Source: Callorhinus ursinus
Lineage: Eukaryota; Chordata; Mammalia; Carnivora; Otariidae
NCBI RefSeq assembly: GCF_003265705.1
Contig: NW_020312859.1
Coordinates: 886,744 to 950,743, forward strand
DNA length: 64,000 nucleotides
Direction: 5' to 3'
Each line of letters starts with the position of its first letter. The stretch's first letter is position 1. Shown here in pieces: positions 28,925 to 38,589 of the stretch. Made by a program: the position numbers and the translations under genes. The notes beneath the pieces were generated by a model that saw only the letters and a program-made list of their open reading frames with translations, made no database searches and was not told the DNA's origin.

Positions 28925-29190
28925 CATTTAAATCGTGCAGGCAGTTCCTCTAATTTAATGATGACTTGCCACTAATTGAGTGTAGAGTGGGGTGAGAGTC
29001 TGGGGGGCCGTCTTCGGGTGTCACCTTCCTGAATTAGCATCATGCTCTGCCGCCCCAAGATACATCATTTCCATGCAACATGCCTCCTAGAGGTAAGCTT
29101 GCTACCCTGGGTGTAGACAAAACCATTTGAGAGCAATTTAGCAGGCTTTGTGGGCATTTTTGCAGTTTCTCTCTCAAGGCATTTATCTTT
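28925..29190. other. Repeat-poor block with ATTA motifs
   Basis: 'tctaatttaatgatgacttg', 'ccactaattgagtgtagagt', 'cctgaattagcatcatgc'. No transposon match. Weaker enhancer candidate than 20.6-21.2 kb. Confidence 0.35.
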
Positions 29191-29257
29191 ATAACCTAAT
29201 CCCTGTGTATGGGATGACTCTGCTGGAGAAGTGAAAACGAAAGATTAGATGTATGGA

Positions 29258-29285
29258 GAAAAAAAAAAAGAAGAAGAAGAAGCAA
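29258..29285 (+). repeat. A-rich / (AAG)n tract
   Basis: Ten A followed by GAAGAAGAAGAAG. Confidence 0.9.
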
Positions 29286-29344
29286 ATGCACCAAAATACT
29301 ACCAGTAGTTGAACATGAAGGAGAAGTGTGGGTGACTTTTTCTG

Positions 29345-29695
29345 CACCCTTCTTTCATTCATTGATAAAGATTTATTGAGCATCTATTGTGTGCCAGGTG
29401 CTACTCTATGCACCAAAGAAAAAGCAGTAAATAAAAAATTGCAAAACTCCCTGGTGGGTGGAGATAGGCAGTAAACACCCAAATAAGTAAGATGTAGAGC
29501 AGGTTGGGGATTGCTGTGTGCTTGCAAGAACCAGATAAAGGGGGGTGGGACGGCACAGGGAGTGCCAGGTTTGGGGGCGGGGTTGCAAGTTCAGGTAGGG
29601 CGACAGGAAGGCCTCATTGAGAAGGTGACCGCTGAGCAAAGATTGGAAAGAGAGGAGGGAATGGGCCTATCTGGGGGAAGAAGTTTCGGGATGTG
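29345..29695 (-). mobile_element. L2 LINE 3' region, reverse orientation
   Basis: 'cattcattgataaagattta', 'ttgagcatctattgtgtgcc', 'aaggcctcattgagaaggtg', 'gcctatctgggggaagaagt'. Confidence 0.87.
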
Positions 29696-30185
29696 TGGGG
29701 GGGACAGCAGTACAGAAATCTGTGAAACACAGCAAAGAGGCCGGTGGGGCTAGAACAGTGAGATCAAGGGGGCAGTGGCTTGCTGCACTTTCTGTGTGTT
29801 CTCTAGCGAGGGTACATAACTTGAAAAATGGAAATCAGAGTCCTCTATTATCTTTAAAGGAAGAGAAAAGGAGAGAGGGAGGGAAGAGGTCTTCTCTTTT
29901 CGGGTCAGGTAGAACTTTTGGTTTATTCCCCGCTCGGTGCCACAGCAGCACAGGGGCTGGATCCTGGAGGAATGAGCACCCCTTCCCATCTGACCTCCTT
30001 GGCTTCCCCCATGGTCAGCTGGGAGATCCACTCCCCAAGGGCACCGAGTTGTGTGGCCCGTGGTCCTGGGACGGTGGGCACCCCTTAATTCCCCCCTCAA
30101 CCACCTGCTGGCTGGAGGAGCACAGAAAAATGTGAACAAACATGCTGCCCTCCCCATGCCTCCCATGGGCACCCGGGGTGGGGGG
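29696..30185. other. Unassigned stretch
   Basis: Opposite-strand frames of 146 (+) and 154 (-) codons overlap almost fully; neither has a recognisable domain. Confidence 0.4.
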
Positions 30186-30189
30186 TGAT

Positions 30190-30620
30190 GCCAGCCCTGG
30201 GAAGGAGTCGCCAATAAAGATCTGAGGTGCTAATAAGGAGGTGTCAATCCATTAACTTCACCCGAAGGGAAGAAAAAATTTTTTCAATTACTGGTAACGG
30301 GAAACAAAATAGTGGGAAATCACAAATGACAATCTTTTTAAGACAGCCCTGGGGCCACTTCCAGCTGACCCTGTGCATTAACCTGGCAGGGGAAAATTTT
30401 ACTCAGCTGCTCCCTCCTGTGTCCTTAATAGCATAAAATAAAAAGATTTTAGGTAAGATTTCATTCTGTGAATCAATTGGCAAACCACACTAGGCTTCAC
30501 AGGGCATTCTGGCCTCAGTCTACTGGAAATTATTATATTTTTAAGAGAATATCAATAGTAAATTGGATCTGATAGCAGAAAGCATATACAAAGGATTTTA
30601 TTTCAAATGGAAATCTCTGG
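30190..30620. promoter_or_regulatory. Candidate conserved noncoding block
   Basis: Repeat-free and AT-rich, with 'gtgctaataaggaggtgtca', 'caatccattaacttcacccg', 'tttttcaattactggtaacg' and 'gtgaatcaattggcaaacca'. Several homeodomain and GATA/NF1-like words. Inference from composition only. Confidence 0.35.
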
Positions 30621-30784
30621 CTTCTTCAGAGCTTTGCTTAACCCAGTGCCTGCCAGCGTCTCAAGCAAAGGGTGGGAAAATCTGGTGGGAGAATAAAATC
30701 CCAAAACCTTGCTGTTACAACACAGCAGAAAGTTGTCAGCCCTCCCTCCTTTTCCACACTGGTCTTTGATCTGTTCCTCAAACC

Positions 30785-30955
30785 AACCAGGTGCACCCCC
30801 GGACCTTTGCACTTGTGATTACCTCTGCCTGTGATGTTTTCTCATGTGGCTCTCCCCTGGCCTTCAACTTCAAAAAACAGTTGTTCAGGGAAGCGGAGCT
30901 TAGCCACAACCCTCCCGTTATCACTCTCAGACCCATCCCAACCGGAATGACACGC
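30785..30955 (+). mobile_element. L2 LINE 3'UTR fragment
   Basis: 'ggacctttgcacttgtgatt', 'acctctgcctgtgatgtttt', 'gttgttcagggaagcggagc'. Confidence 0.75.
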
Positions 30956-31350
30956 AAATTTATTTCATGTTTCCGCTCCTTCCGCAGAGACAGGAGGACA
31001 TAAATGTATTTGTTAATTTCGATCTCCACTTTAGCGGTGGCCAGTTGTTTGAATCGGGAACTTTTTCTCCGGGGATGAGGCTCCATCAAGCAGTCAGAGA
31101 ATCCACACCCCACAGGCATCGACTTCGATGTCTCCACGAGCTTTCTGTTTGGTCAACGCCAGAGGCTTTGCTGACTGGCGTGAGGCATAAACGGCCATTG
31201 GTGAAAGTCATGGCTGATGATGAGCAGAGAATGTTAGACATGCGCTGTCCTCAGCGACTTCAGTGCTATTCGAGATAAGGGAATTGGAGAAAATATTTGA
31301 GAGCAGCTCCCTGCTCTTGCACGAGCAGGGATTCATCTCCTAAGGCTGTG
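30956..31350. other. Unassigned, repeat-poor
   Basis: Contains 'acgcaaatttatttcatgtt' and CpGs at 31,040-31,200. No gene or repeat recognised. Confidence 0.4.
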
Positions 31351-31354
31351 CTGG

Positions 31355-31575
31355 CTGTCTGAGAGAGCGACCACAAGTCACATGGTGGCTATTTCAATTT
31401 CAATGTAAATTAACCAAAATTCAATAAAATGGATAATTCCATTCCTCAGTCACACTAACTACATTTCAACGGCTCCAAAGCCACATGTGGCTAGAGGCTA
31501 GGGTATTGGACAACACAGAATAGAACCTTCCATCCTTACAGAGAGTTCTGTTGGACGGAGCTGATCTGGGGAATG
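31355..31575 (-). mobile_element. MER-type nonautonomous hAT element (CACATGTGGCTAG family)
   Basis: 'attccattcctcagtcacac', 'taactacatttcaacggctc', 'aaagccacatgtggctagag', 'gagagttctgttggacggag'. A common mammalian hAT MITE; exact name not recalled. Confidence 0.75.
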
Positions 31576-31860
31576 GCACTCTCTACTCTGAGGGATCTCA
31601 CCCTAGCTTTGCTCACTAAATGGCCTGCGTCCTGACCTCCGTGGATGCTGAACAAATCCTGTTGCTGGAATACTGTTGCCTTTGCTCCTGTGAGCCTTTT
31701 CTGCAAAGTGTTTTCTGAGCCTCAAAAAGGACAGGGATGTGGAAGTCCGCTGAGCTTCCAGGCAGGCTTGTCTGGCTGCTAATAAATGCCTATTTGTGCA
31801 AGCTGGATGTGGTCTGAGTCTTGCTTTCATCAAAACCTGGATGCCAGTTGTGCCATGTAA
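31576..31860. other. Unassigned stretch
   Basis: No repeat or gene recognised. Confidence 0.4.
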
Positions 31861-31861
31861 T

Positions 31862-32130
31862 CTTATATTCATTCAGTAAAGATTTACTGAGCACCTACTG
31901 TGTGCCAGATACCTTTTCGGCTGTTGGGGACCTAGCAGGGCACAGTACAGGTTAAGTCCTCGTGTTCATGCAGATTACATTTTTGACACAGTGGGGGTGG
32001 GACAGACCAAAAAAACCCCAAAGTAATAAATTCGATCTTGTCAGCTAGCAATAAACAGTGTGAAGACAATCAGGCAGTAGAGGGGGGCTTTGTAGGGAGG
32101 GGGTTGAGGGAAGGTTTAATGGAGCAGATA
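31862..32130 (-). mobile_element. L2 LINE 3' region, reverse orientation
   Basis: 'attcattcagtaaagattta', 'ctgagcacctactgtgtgcc', then a decayed 'cattttgacacagtggg' block. Confidence 0.85.
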
Positions 32131-32244
32131 GGACATTGCAGCTAAATCACTATCTTCGATGCTGGAATTCCTCCATTCTACTGTCCCCTAGACTCCCAGG
32201 CTCCCAGATGTCTACACTGGAAAGGAAGTGGAAATGCCTTCATC

Positions 32245-32330
32245 CGGACCTTGCCACTAACTTGCTAGATCGTTGGCCCACCTTGGGTCTTCCTCAGTTT
32301 CTGCATCTGTAAATTGAAGGCATTAGTCCT
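32245..32330 (+). mobile_element. MIR SINE fragment
   Basis: 'cttgccactaacttgctaga', 'gtcttcctcagtttctgcat', 'ctgtaaattgaaggcattag'. Confidence 0.75.
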
Positions 32331-32332
32331 GC

Positions 32333-32450
32333 TGATTTTCAAGCTGTGACCCATTAAATGGATCATGCAATCAAGCTGGTGGGTTTTGCCCACACTTAAA
32401 AAAGTGACATAGAAAATAGAGTGCGTGGCATGAAGGGTAAGTATAGTTTC
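32333..32450 (+). mobile_element. hAT-type MER fragment (GTGACCCATTAAATGG family)
   Basis: 'tcaagctgtgacccattaaa', 'tggatcatgcaatcaagctg', 'agaaaatagagtgcgtggca' resemble a MER-class hAT element that I cannot name precisely. Confidence 0.5.
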
Positions 32451-32890
32451 CTGTAACACGTGTGTGTCTGTGTGCTCACACCTGTATTGGGTCACCACGT
32501 AAATCGTAGTTCTCGCCGCGGCCTGCTGTCAAAGACCTGGAGAGCCCTGCAGTGGATCACCTCTCTGGGCATCCCGATTCTAGCACACCTCGAAGCTAGC
32601 GTTCTCAGCCCGCGGGGACCAGACAAGTTAACAGCATGCTCAGGAGCAGAGTGGAAATTGAACCCGTGAGTGCGTTCTGAGCAGACATCGCCTACATTTT
32701 ATTACTCCCATTTTGCAAAAATCGCATTAAGGCGAGGCTTAAAAACCTGTAATATTGCACGGAGGCGGGGTATTTCCTGGGGTCTGCTCCTACACTTCCA
32801 TCCTCCGCGGTCTGAAACTCTGAAATCCATCTTGGGAGTGCGACCTCGCGGCCACCCTCCGCTCCCCTTGCCTCGCTCCACGGCTTCTCC
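32451..32890. other. Unassigned, partly GC-rich
   Basis: CpGs cluster at 32,500-32,530 and 32,760-32,880. No gene recognised. Confidence 0.4.
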
Positions 32891-32892
32891 TC

Positions 32893-33280
32893 CTCACTCT
32901 AATTCATTCACTCGCTCATTCACTCCTTCATTCCTGCACTGAGTGCCTGTCCTGGGCCAACGGGAGATCCCATTCTCACGGTGTTCCAGGCAGTTGGGGG
33001 GGTGTGGCCAGCGAGGGTGAGACAGACATTCAACAGGACCCATCCCAGATGTGATGGGTGCAAGAGGACTGACGGACAAGATGGTGGAAGGAGAGCTGGC
33101 AGGAGGCGGCGGGGGGGGGCGTTAGACAGGCTGGCCAGGCAGGACCTTTTCAAGGAGCTGACCTTCGACATGAGACCCGGATCACCAGAAGGAGTCAGAG
33201 GAGGGGAGCACTGTGACAGGGAAAGGGACAGCAAGCGCAAAGGCCCCCCCCCCGAAGTGACCCTGCTCCTCGGCCCCAGC
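32893..33280 (-). mobile_element. L2 LINE 3' region, reverse orientation
   Basis: 'attcattcactcgctcattc', 'gcactgagtgcctgtcctgg', 'gggaaagggacagcaagcgc', 'aaaggcccccccccc'. Contains G9 and C9 runs at about 33,110 and 33,243. Confidence 0.8.
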
Positions 33281-33414
33281 ACCCCAGCTTCCTGAGAGCC
33301 ATGTGTTGACCTCAGCCGCCATCCTGCCTACACTGGACCCACGGTGAGTCGTTCTAAAGATGGAACTCAATGGCCCTGCTCCCTATTTATCTGGTGACCT
33401 TCGGAACTCTTAGC

Positions 33415-33570
33415 GATGTTACCTGTTAATCCTCCCGACAACCCTGGGAGGCACCTATTATCCACCCCCATTTTCCAGACGCAGAAACAGGCTCAGAGAG
33501 GCTAGCTGACTTGCCCAAGGTCATCCAGCTTCTGTAATGGGTTTAACGTGGGTTTAAGGCAAACTCTGTG
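33415..33570 (-). mobile_element. MIR SINE, reverse orientation
   Basis: 'caaccctgggaggcacctat', 'cccattttccagacgcagaa', 'aggctcagagaggctagctg', 'acttgcccaaggtcatccag'. Confidence 0.93.
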
Positions 33571-33745
33571 TGATCGAGAAACCAGGGGATTGGGTTTCAG
33601 CTGGAACCTCACTGCTGTTCGACAACTCCTAGGACTCCTCTTGTTGAATCCCTGTGGCAGCTGGGTTGATCTCCTTTGCCTCTTGTGACTGATCCCCCGG
33701 GGAGCTGCTGGGAACTCACTGCCGACAAGAAACCTCAGGCTGCAC
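33571..33745. other. Unassigned stretch
   Basis: No repeat or gene recognised. Confidence 0.35.
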
Positions 33746-33747
33746 CC

Positions 33748-33960
33748 GCGTGCAGCATTCCTTCATCCAGCAAAGATTCAGTAAGCCCCTACTGTGGCCA
33801 GATGCTGTTTTAGCACTTATCATCGCTCCCCAGCAAACAAAAGAGCCCTCAGGGAGCTGACATTCCAAGGGGAAGAGACAATGAGTAAAATAAATAGGGA
33901 AATCATATACTATGTTAGAAGGTGAGAAGTGCAGTGAGCATGGGAAGGGGGAATGACTGT
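33748..33960 (-). mobile_element. L2 LINE 3' region, reverse orientation
   Basis: 'ttccttcatccagcaaagat', 'agtaagcccctactgtggcc', 'gagctgacattccaagggga'. Forms an inverted pair with the sense L2 25 bp downstream. Confidence 0.85.
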
Positions 33961-33984
33961 AGTTTAAATACAATGGTTAAACCC

Positions 33985-34225
33985 AATTCTTCCCATGGTC
34001 AGCTCCTCCTCATCCATTAAATCCCAGCTTAAATGTCACCTCCTCCAGGAAGCCTTCCCTGACTGCCTAACATTGCCTGCCCCCTCCTCACACTGTCTGC
34101 CTCTACCTCGTTTTATTTTCTTGCCCTTATCTGACATAATTTATGTATTTGTTTACTGTGTGCGCTCCCCTGTGCTAGAATAGGGATGTGCCTGCAAGTA
34201 GTATGTGCTCAATAAAAATGTTTTG
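33985..34225 (+). mobile_element. L2 LINE 3' end
   Basis: 'cttaaatgtcacctcctcca', 'ggaagccttccctgactgcc', 'cttatctgacataatttatg', 'agtatgtgctcaataaaaat'. Complete 3' terminus. Confidence 0.92.
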
Positions 34226-34237
34226 AAGGAACAAAGA

Positions 34238-34385
34238 ACTCTCAGAGGATAAGGAAACTGAGGCTCAGAGAAATGTCTTGATTGTCTCCGTCACACAGCC
34301 ACTAGGCAGTGGAACCAACTCAGCTGTGAACTCAGAGCTTTCTCAGAGTGACCTGGAGACAGATGTTCTAAGCTGCTCCCCTGGG
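34238..34385 (-). mobile_element. MIR SINE, reverse orientation
   Basis: 'gataaggaaactgaggctca', 'ccgtcacacagccactaggc', 'agtggaaccaactcagctgt'. Confidence 0.88.
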
Positions 34386-34624
34386 TCTGTCACACACAGG
34401 CTCTGTCTAGGTGCATGCTGGACTGAGTCTACATGTAGGGAACCCAGCAGACACCAGCGTGAGGCTCATGCTGATGATTCAGAGCCCAGATAAACCCTGA
34501 GCCCCGGCTTCCTGCAATTCTACTTCCTTGCACCTAGACAAGTGGCTAAGCCCATTTAGAAGGAGCTCAGTGGTCCCTGCTAATCAGCAAACCAAGGAGT
34601 CAGTCCTCTTACCCCAATACTCAC

Positions 34625-35146
34625 AGGAGGTCCTGCCAAGAGCACCGAGAACCAGGACTTCTCTGCAGACAGACTCGCTGGAGGGCGTCTTACAGTCCAG
34701 GTCGCTGGGGTCCACCCAGAGCTTAGCATTCACTGGAGCCGAGAACTGGCCTTTCCAACGAGGGCCCAGCTGATGCTGGAGTTGCTGCCTCAGGATCTTC
34801 CCGGGAGCAACACCGGGCTGAAGGATGGATGAATGGAGGGCAAGGGACAGAGTCCAGGCATGATGTCTCTGCCACTTTTCCTGGGCCTTTTCTTCTTTCT
34901 TTACCATGAACGGCACCAAATACCCCACCAGGGCTGGGAACCACTTACTCTGAATCCATTGGGCTTTGTGCCAATTCAGGGGAATTTGAGACACATGGGC
35001 TGCTGAGGATGTCTCGTGGTGGACAAGCATGCTTGGTGGCACAGCACAGCCTTGTTCGCCAGCAGGCCACCACCTCTCGGAGGCAGGAAGCTGGAGACAC
35101 TGGGGAATTGTCTTGGGGGCTGGGTCCTTGCACAGATGGCCGCCAT
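34625..35146 (-). CDS. Hypothetical splice-bounded open block (possible exon), function unknown
   Basis: On the minus strand a 522-bp interval stays open in one frame. It is preceded by a good acceptor (pyrimidine tract CCTCCCTTCTTCTCCCAAAG, AG at 35,148-35,147) and followed by a donor GTGAGT (34,624-34,619). Both junctions would be phase 1, so it could be a 174-codon internal exon. The full open frame is 196 codons from an ATG at 35,174. The translation is rich in Lys, Gln, Trp and His in the middle (e.g. QSKWFPALVGYLVPFMVKKE), with no domain I recognise. A second frame from ATG at 35,146 gives a basic presequence-like start (MAAICARTQPPRQ) but stops after about 57 codons. No poly-A tail, so a processed pseudogene is not indicated. 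By hand estimate, chance frames of this length are expected about once in a window this size. Confidence 0.2.
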
Positions 35147-35274
35147 CTTTGGGAGAAGAAGGGAGGTCAGTCACTGGAGACAGAATCGAGTATGATGGTT
35201 AAATGGATCATTAAGCCTGCAAGATTGAGTTCAAAGAACCCCAGTGCCCTCCCTTCCTGGTTGTAAGGATAGTG

Positions 35275-35500
35275 GTTGCTAGTCTTGTGTTCATCATCCT
35301 TTTCTTGAGCATCTCCTTGGTGGTAGGCACGGTGCTGGACACAGAGCACTGAACAAGGCAGACTAAGTTTGCTGCCCTCCCGAGACTACTTTCTAATAGG
35401 AGACAGGAAGTTTAAAAAAATAACAAAAGTAAAATATATTAGGATATTAGGAAGAGACCAGTGCTATGAATGGGGGAAACACTGGGAGACAAACAGCCCA
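35275..35500 (-). mobile_element. L2 LINE 3' terminus, reverse orientation
   Basis: 'ttcatcatccttttcttgag', 'tggtaggcacggtgctggac', 'gagcactgaacaaggcagac', 'agaccagtgctatgaatggg'. Confidence 0.75.
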
Positions 35501-35523
35501 GTTTCTTTGACAGATAAACTACA

Positions 35524-35620
35524 GGAAAAAAACCCAAACCAAATCAAACAAAAAAAAAACCTAATAAGAAAGCGACAGGAGAAAAAAAAAAAAAAAAGAA
35601 AGGAAAAAAAAAGGAGGGGA
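35524..35620 (+). repeat. A-rich low-complexity tract
   Basis: Long A runs broken by C or G, including A16 at about 35,582. It may include a retroposon tail. Confidence 0.9.
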
Positions 35621-35689
35621 ACCTATAGATTAAAAAAGGCTTAAGGGGCCAGATCAACTGTTTGCAATATCTGGACTTTTTTTGGGATA

Positions 35690-35930
35690 TGAGTTTGAAC
35701 AAATGAACTGTAGAACTAATTTAGACTATCACGGATAGTTGAACCCTGGATTTTTGGTGACACCACGAACTCATTGGTAATTTTTGAAGTCATGATACTG
35801 GTATTGAAATGTGTTTAAAAGAATCCTTCTTTTGGTGATATTTACAAAATGTTTACAGATGAAGGGATTGGATTTTTTGTGGGGTTTGCTTTAAAATCAT
35901 CCAGTGGGGTAGGCAGGGTGGGGACAGAGG
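35690..35930 (+). mobile_element. Probable old L1 3'UTR fragment
   Basis: 'tcatgatactggtattgaaa', 'gatatttacaaaatgtttac', 'agatgaagggattggatttt', 'tgctttaaaatcatccagtg' resemble the L1M 3'UTR ending near TTTAAAATAATCCAG. Confidence 0.5.
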
Positions 35931-36164
35931 AAGCCCGATGGACTGGGAGTCAGGGCTGAGAGCTGGGTATGGGAAGCTGATCTTGCTGTTCTCGCTCCTT
36001 CGGTTTGGGTTTACAGAGAAATAAAGGGCCTGTTATGGTTTCACACGGACTCAGAGTAAACTTGCGATTCTTTCGATGGCTGGCTTCGCCCTTTCCCTCC
36101 CTATCCGACCTCCCCTCTGCTCGCTGGGCTCTGGCCATAGTGACCTTGCTCTTCCTGAATCGCT

Positions 36165-36540
36165 CCAGGATCTCCCTCCTCAGGGCCTTTGCACTTGTGT
36201 GCTCCTCCCTGCCCCCCAACCGTTGTCCCTCTGACAGCTCCCTCCACCCATTCAGGCGCGGATTCACATGTCACCTGCTCAGTGACACCTTCCCCAATCA
36301 CTCCATTTAATATCCCACCCCCCCGCCTGGAGCTCCCTCCTTGTTCCCTGCTTTCCTTTCTCCCCAGCACCTTACAATACAGACTCTCTAACTTACTGGC
36401 TGTATTGCTTATTGATCCCCTAGAACATCCGCTTTACCAGGGCAGGGGTTTCTGCCTTTTTATTTCTTGCTACATCCTTGGCAGGAAAAGGGGCTTGCAT
36501 ACAGTAGGTGCTCAGAAAAGAATCTGTTGAATAATAAACC
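36165..36540 (+). mobile_element. L2 LINE 3' end, near complete 3'UTR
   Basis: 'agggcctttgcacttgtgtg', 'ttcacatgtcacctgctcag', 'tgacaccttccccaatcact', 'ctccccagcaccttacaata', 'catacagtaggtgctcagaa'. Confidence 0.93.
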
Positions 36541-36745
36541 CAGGCATGGATACAGACACTGATAAAGATGCTAGTATAAAGAAAGACTTGAGAATGTTCA
36601 CTGAAGGTCTCTGTATGGTGGGATCGTGGAGACCTATTTTTCCGCGCTTTGTGTGGACCTGTATTTTACAAATATTGCTGCAATGACTGGTCATTATTTT
36701 TGCAATCCGAAAAGGTACACAGACAATAATTTTTAGAAGTGAAAT
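36541..36745 (+). mobile_element. Possible old L1-like fragment
   Basis: 'gctagtataaagaaagactt' and 'gtattttacaaatattgctg' are LINE-like but weak. Low confidence. Confidence 0.25.
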
Positions 36746-36959
36746 GCAAGGGATTCCTTGCACTGAGTCTTTATCTTCCTCTTTCAGCACATTACCCTTT
36801 ATTCTCTTACTATGCAAAGAGAAAAGCAGAATGCCCTCCTTGGGCACAGGCTGGTGAGCTCCCCGCTGCAGGGGAGGGGTGGGGTGAGCAGGGGCACACA
36901 GGTACAGAGAAGAAATCCAGAGGAACCCCTTACTGTCCCTCATTTCCCGACCCTCACCA

Positions 36960-37590
36960 AGCCCCAAGGATCTTTCTCCAAAACACATCCCAAATCTGAT
37001 CACATCTCTGTCTACTGCCCCCACCTGGCCCCAGCCAAGGTCACCTCTTGTTGGAGGACTGCACCAATCCCCCCGGTTTTCTCCTTCTAGAGTTCCTTTG
37101 CCCTAAGAGAAAATGTCGAGAGCACATCACTGCTGTCTTTAAAGTCCCCACTGCTCTTCAAATGAAGACCAACGTCCTCATGGCTGCTGCCCACAAGCTG
37201 GCCTCCCCCGGCTGTTGCTCACTCTCCCCCCTTCACTGGTCTCCAGCCCGGGCCCCCTTCCAGCCTGTTCTTCAAACATGCAGGCATGTTCCCAGGGGAA
37301 GCGCCCACCAGCAGCTCCTTCTTTGCCAAGCTGACTCCTCGTCATCATCCAGGTCCCAGTCCGATGTCCCTTCCTCTGAAAGACTGTTCCCCGGGGCCAC
37401 CACCCAGGAGCTCCCCAACACATCACCCTGGTGTTTCCCCCCGTGGCAAGCTCCAGATCTGAAATGACCCTGGGTATTGTCTGTCCCCCCAGACCTTGGT
37501 CTCCTTGCTTCTTTCGTCCGCCCCGCACCCCACGGCGCACAACACAGCCTGGCACGCGGTGGCTTAAAGCACCCGCTCCACAGCCATCAC
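36960..37590 (+). mobile_element. L2 LINE 3' region (long)
   Basis: 'aaatctgatcacatctctgt', 'gctcttcaaatgaagaccaa', 'ccttccagcctgttcttcaa', 'ttgtctgtccccccagacct', 'acacagcctggcacgcggtg'. Direct tandem neighbour of the L2 at 36.2 kb. Confidence 0.85.
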
Positions 37591-38260
37591 TCAGCGCCTG
37601 CGGAGGATTTGAAGAGCTTGTCAGGCAATGCAAAAGTCTCCTGCTAGAACATTCTGTGAAAAGGCAGGCTACAAAATCATGTGCCTGGGATGAGGACACC
37701 TGTGTCGGAAAACTAACAAAACAAAACAGAAAGCATAAACAGCTTTGCCTGGGAAAAATACAGGAAGAAAACTCTCACTATTTAAAAATTTTAGCTGCCC
37801 CTGGAGGTGGGAACATGAGCAATGTCGATTTCTTTGTTCTGCTTTTTTTGTATTTTCCGCATTTTCTTTGAGGCACACCTATTTACAATGAACGAGCGCG
37901 CGATGGAAACGGCAGCGAAGGAACTCTCGCGCCCTCTGCTGCTCATTATCTAGTACTGCAGGGCAGCTCCCAGGATAGGCCCCAAGTGGAGCCTTTGGGG
38001 GTAGCAGGGGGAGGGGCCCCGCCAAAGTATAGAAGCGGCTTTTCCCCCCACGTATTCGACGTGACAGAGAGGAGGGATCATGACAGACTTCCCCAGCCCC
38101 CTGGGAATCTTCCCAAATTCCCCCGTCCCCATCCTCTCTGGAATGCCCCCAGAACGCCACCACCCACCTCCTGCTCCTCCCCCCTTCTGAATGAGCCCCT
38201 CCCTCCCAGCTCCTGCACCCACAGGGCAGCAGGGTCAGGCTTTCTGGGTTGAAATAGCCC
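37591..38260. other. About 670 bp without recognised repeat or gene
   Basis: GC-rich with pyrimidine-rich parts in the second half. No splice-bounded open frame. Confidence 0.4.
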
Positions 38261-38264
38261 TGAC

Positions 38265-38348
38265 CCTTCATGCCTGTGGTCCCTGGACATACTACTTAAC
38301 TGTTCTGGACCTCAGTATCTTCCCATCGCACAATGCGATGGTGATAAA
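38265..38348 (+). mobile_element. MIR SINE fragment
   Basis: 'acatactacttaactgttct', 'ggacctcagtatcttcccat'. The MER5A follows directly. Confidence 0.65.
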
Positions 38349-38350
38349 TC

Positions 38351-38583
38351 AGCGTCCATCACCCTCAGCACTACTGACAATTCTGGGCCAGATACTTCTT
38401 GTTGTGGGGGGCTGCCCTGTGCACTGTAGGAAGTTTAGCAGCCTCCCTGGCCTCCACCCTAGATGCTGGCAGCACCCTGCCCCCTGGTCATGGTAACCCA
38501 TGACAACAAAGGGTCTCCAGTCGCCCCCCCCCCCCCCCCCCCCCGCTCAGAGGGCACAGTTCGTCCCTGGTTGAGAACCACTG
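38351..38583 (-). mobile_element. MER5A hAT-Charlie element with poly-C expansion
   Basis: 'cagcactactgacaattctg', 'tgggccagatacttcttgtt', 'tagcagcctccctggcctcc', terminal 'cctggttgagaaccactg'. A C21 run (38,524-38,544) sits inside, where the family has only a short poly-C stretch. Confidence 0.9.
38524..38544 (+). repeat. (C)21 homopolymer inside MER5A
   Basis: Twenty-one consecutive C. One of three long C tracts in the window. Confidence 0.95.
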
Positions 38584-38589
38584 CACTCC

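Noticed and set aside
34240..34385. Gene remnant suggested by 'gaggctcagag'-type words recurring in the window
   Set aside because: These words are the reverse MIR core, present in many copies.
35524..35620. A-rich tract as the tail of a processed pseudogene
   Set aside because: The sequence upstream is L2 and non-coding; no gene-like translation or TSD was found.
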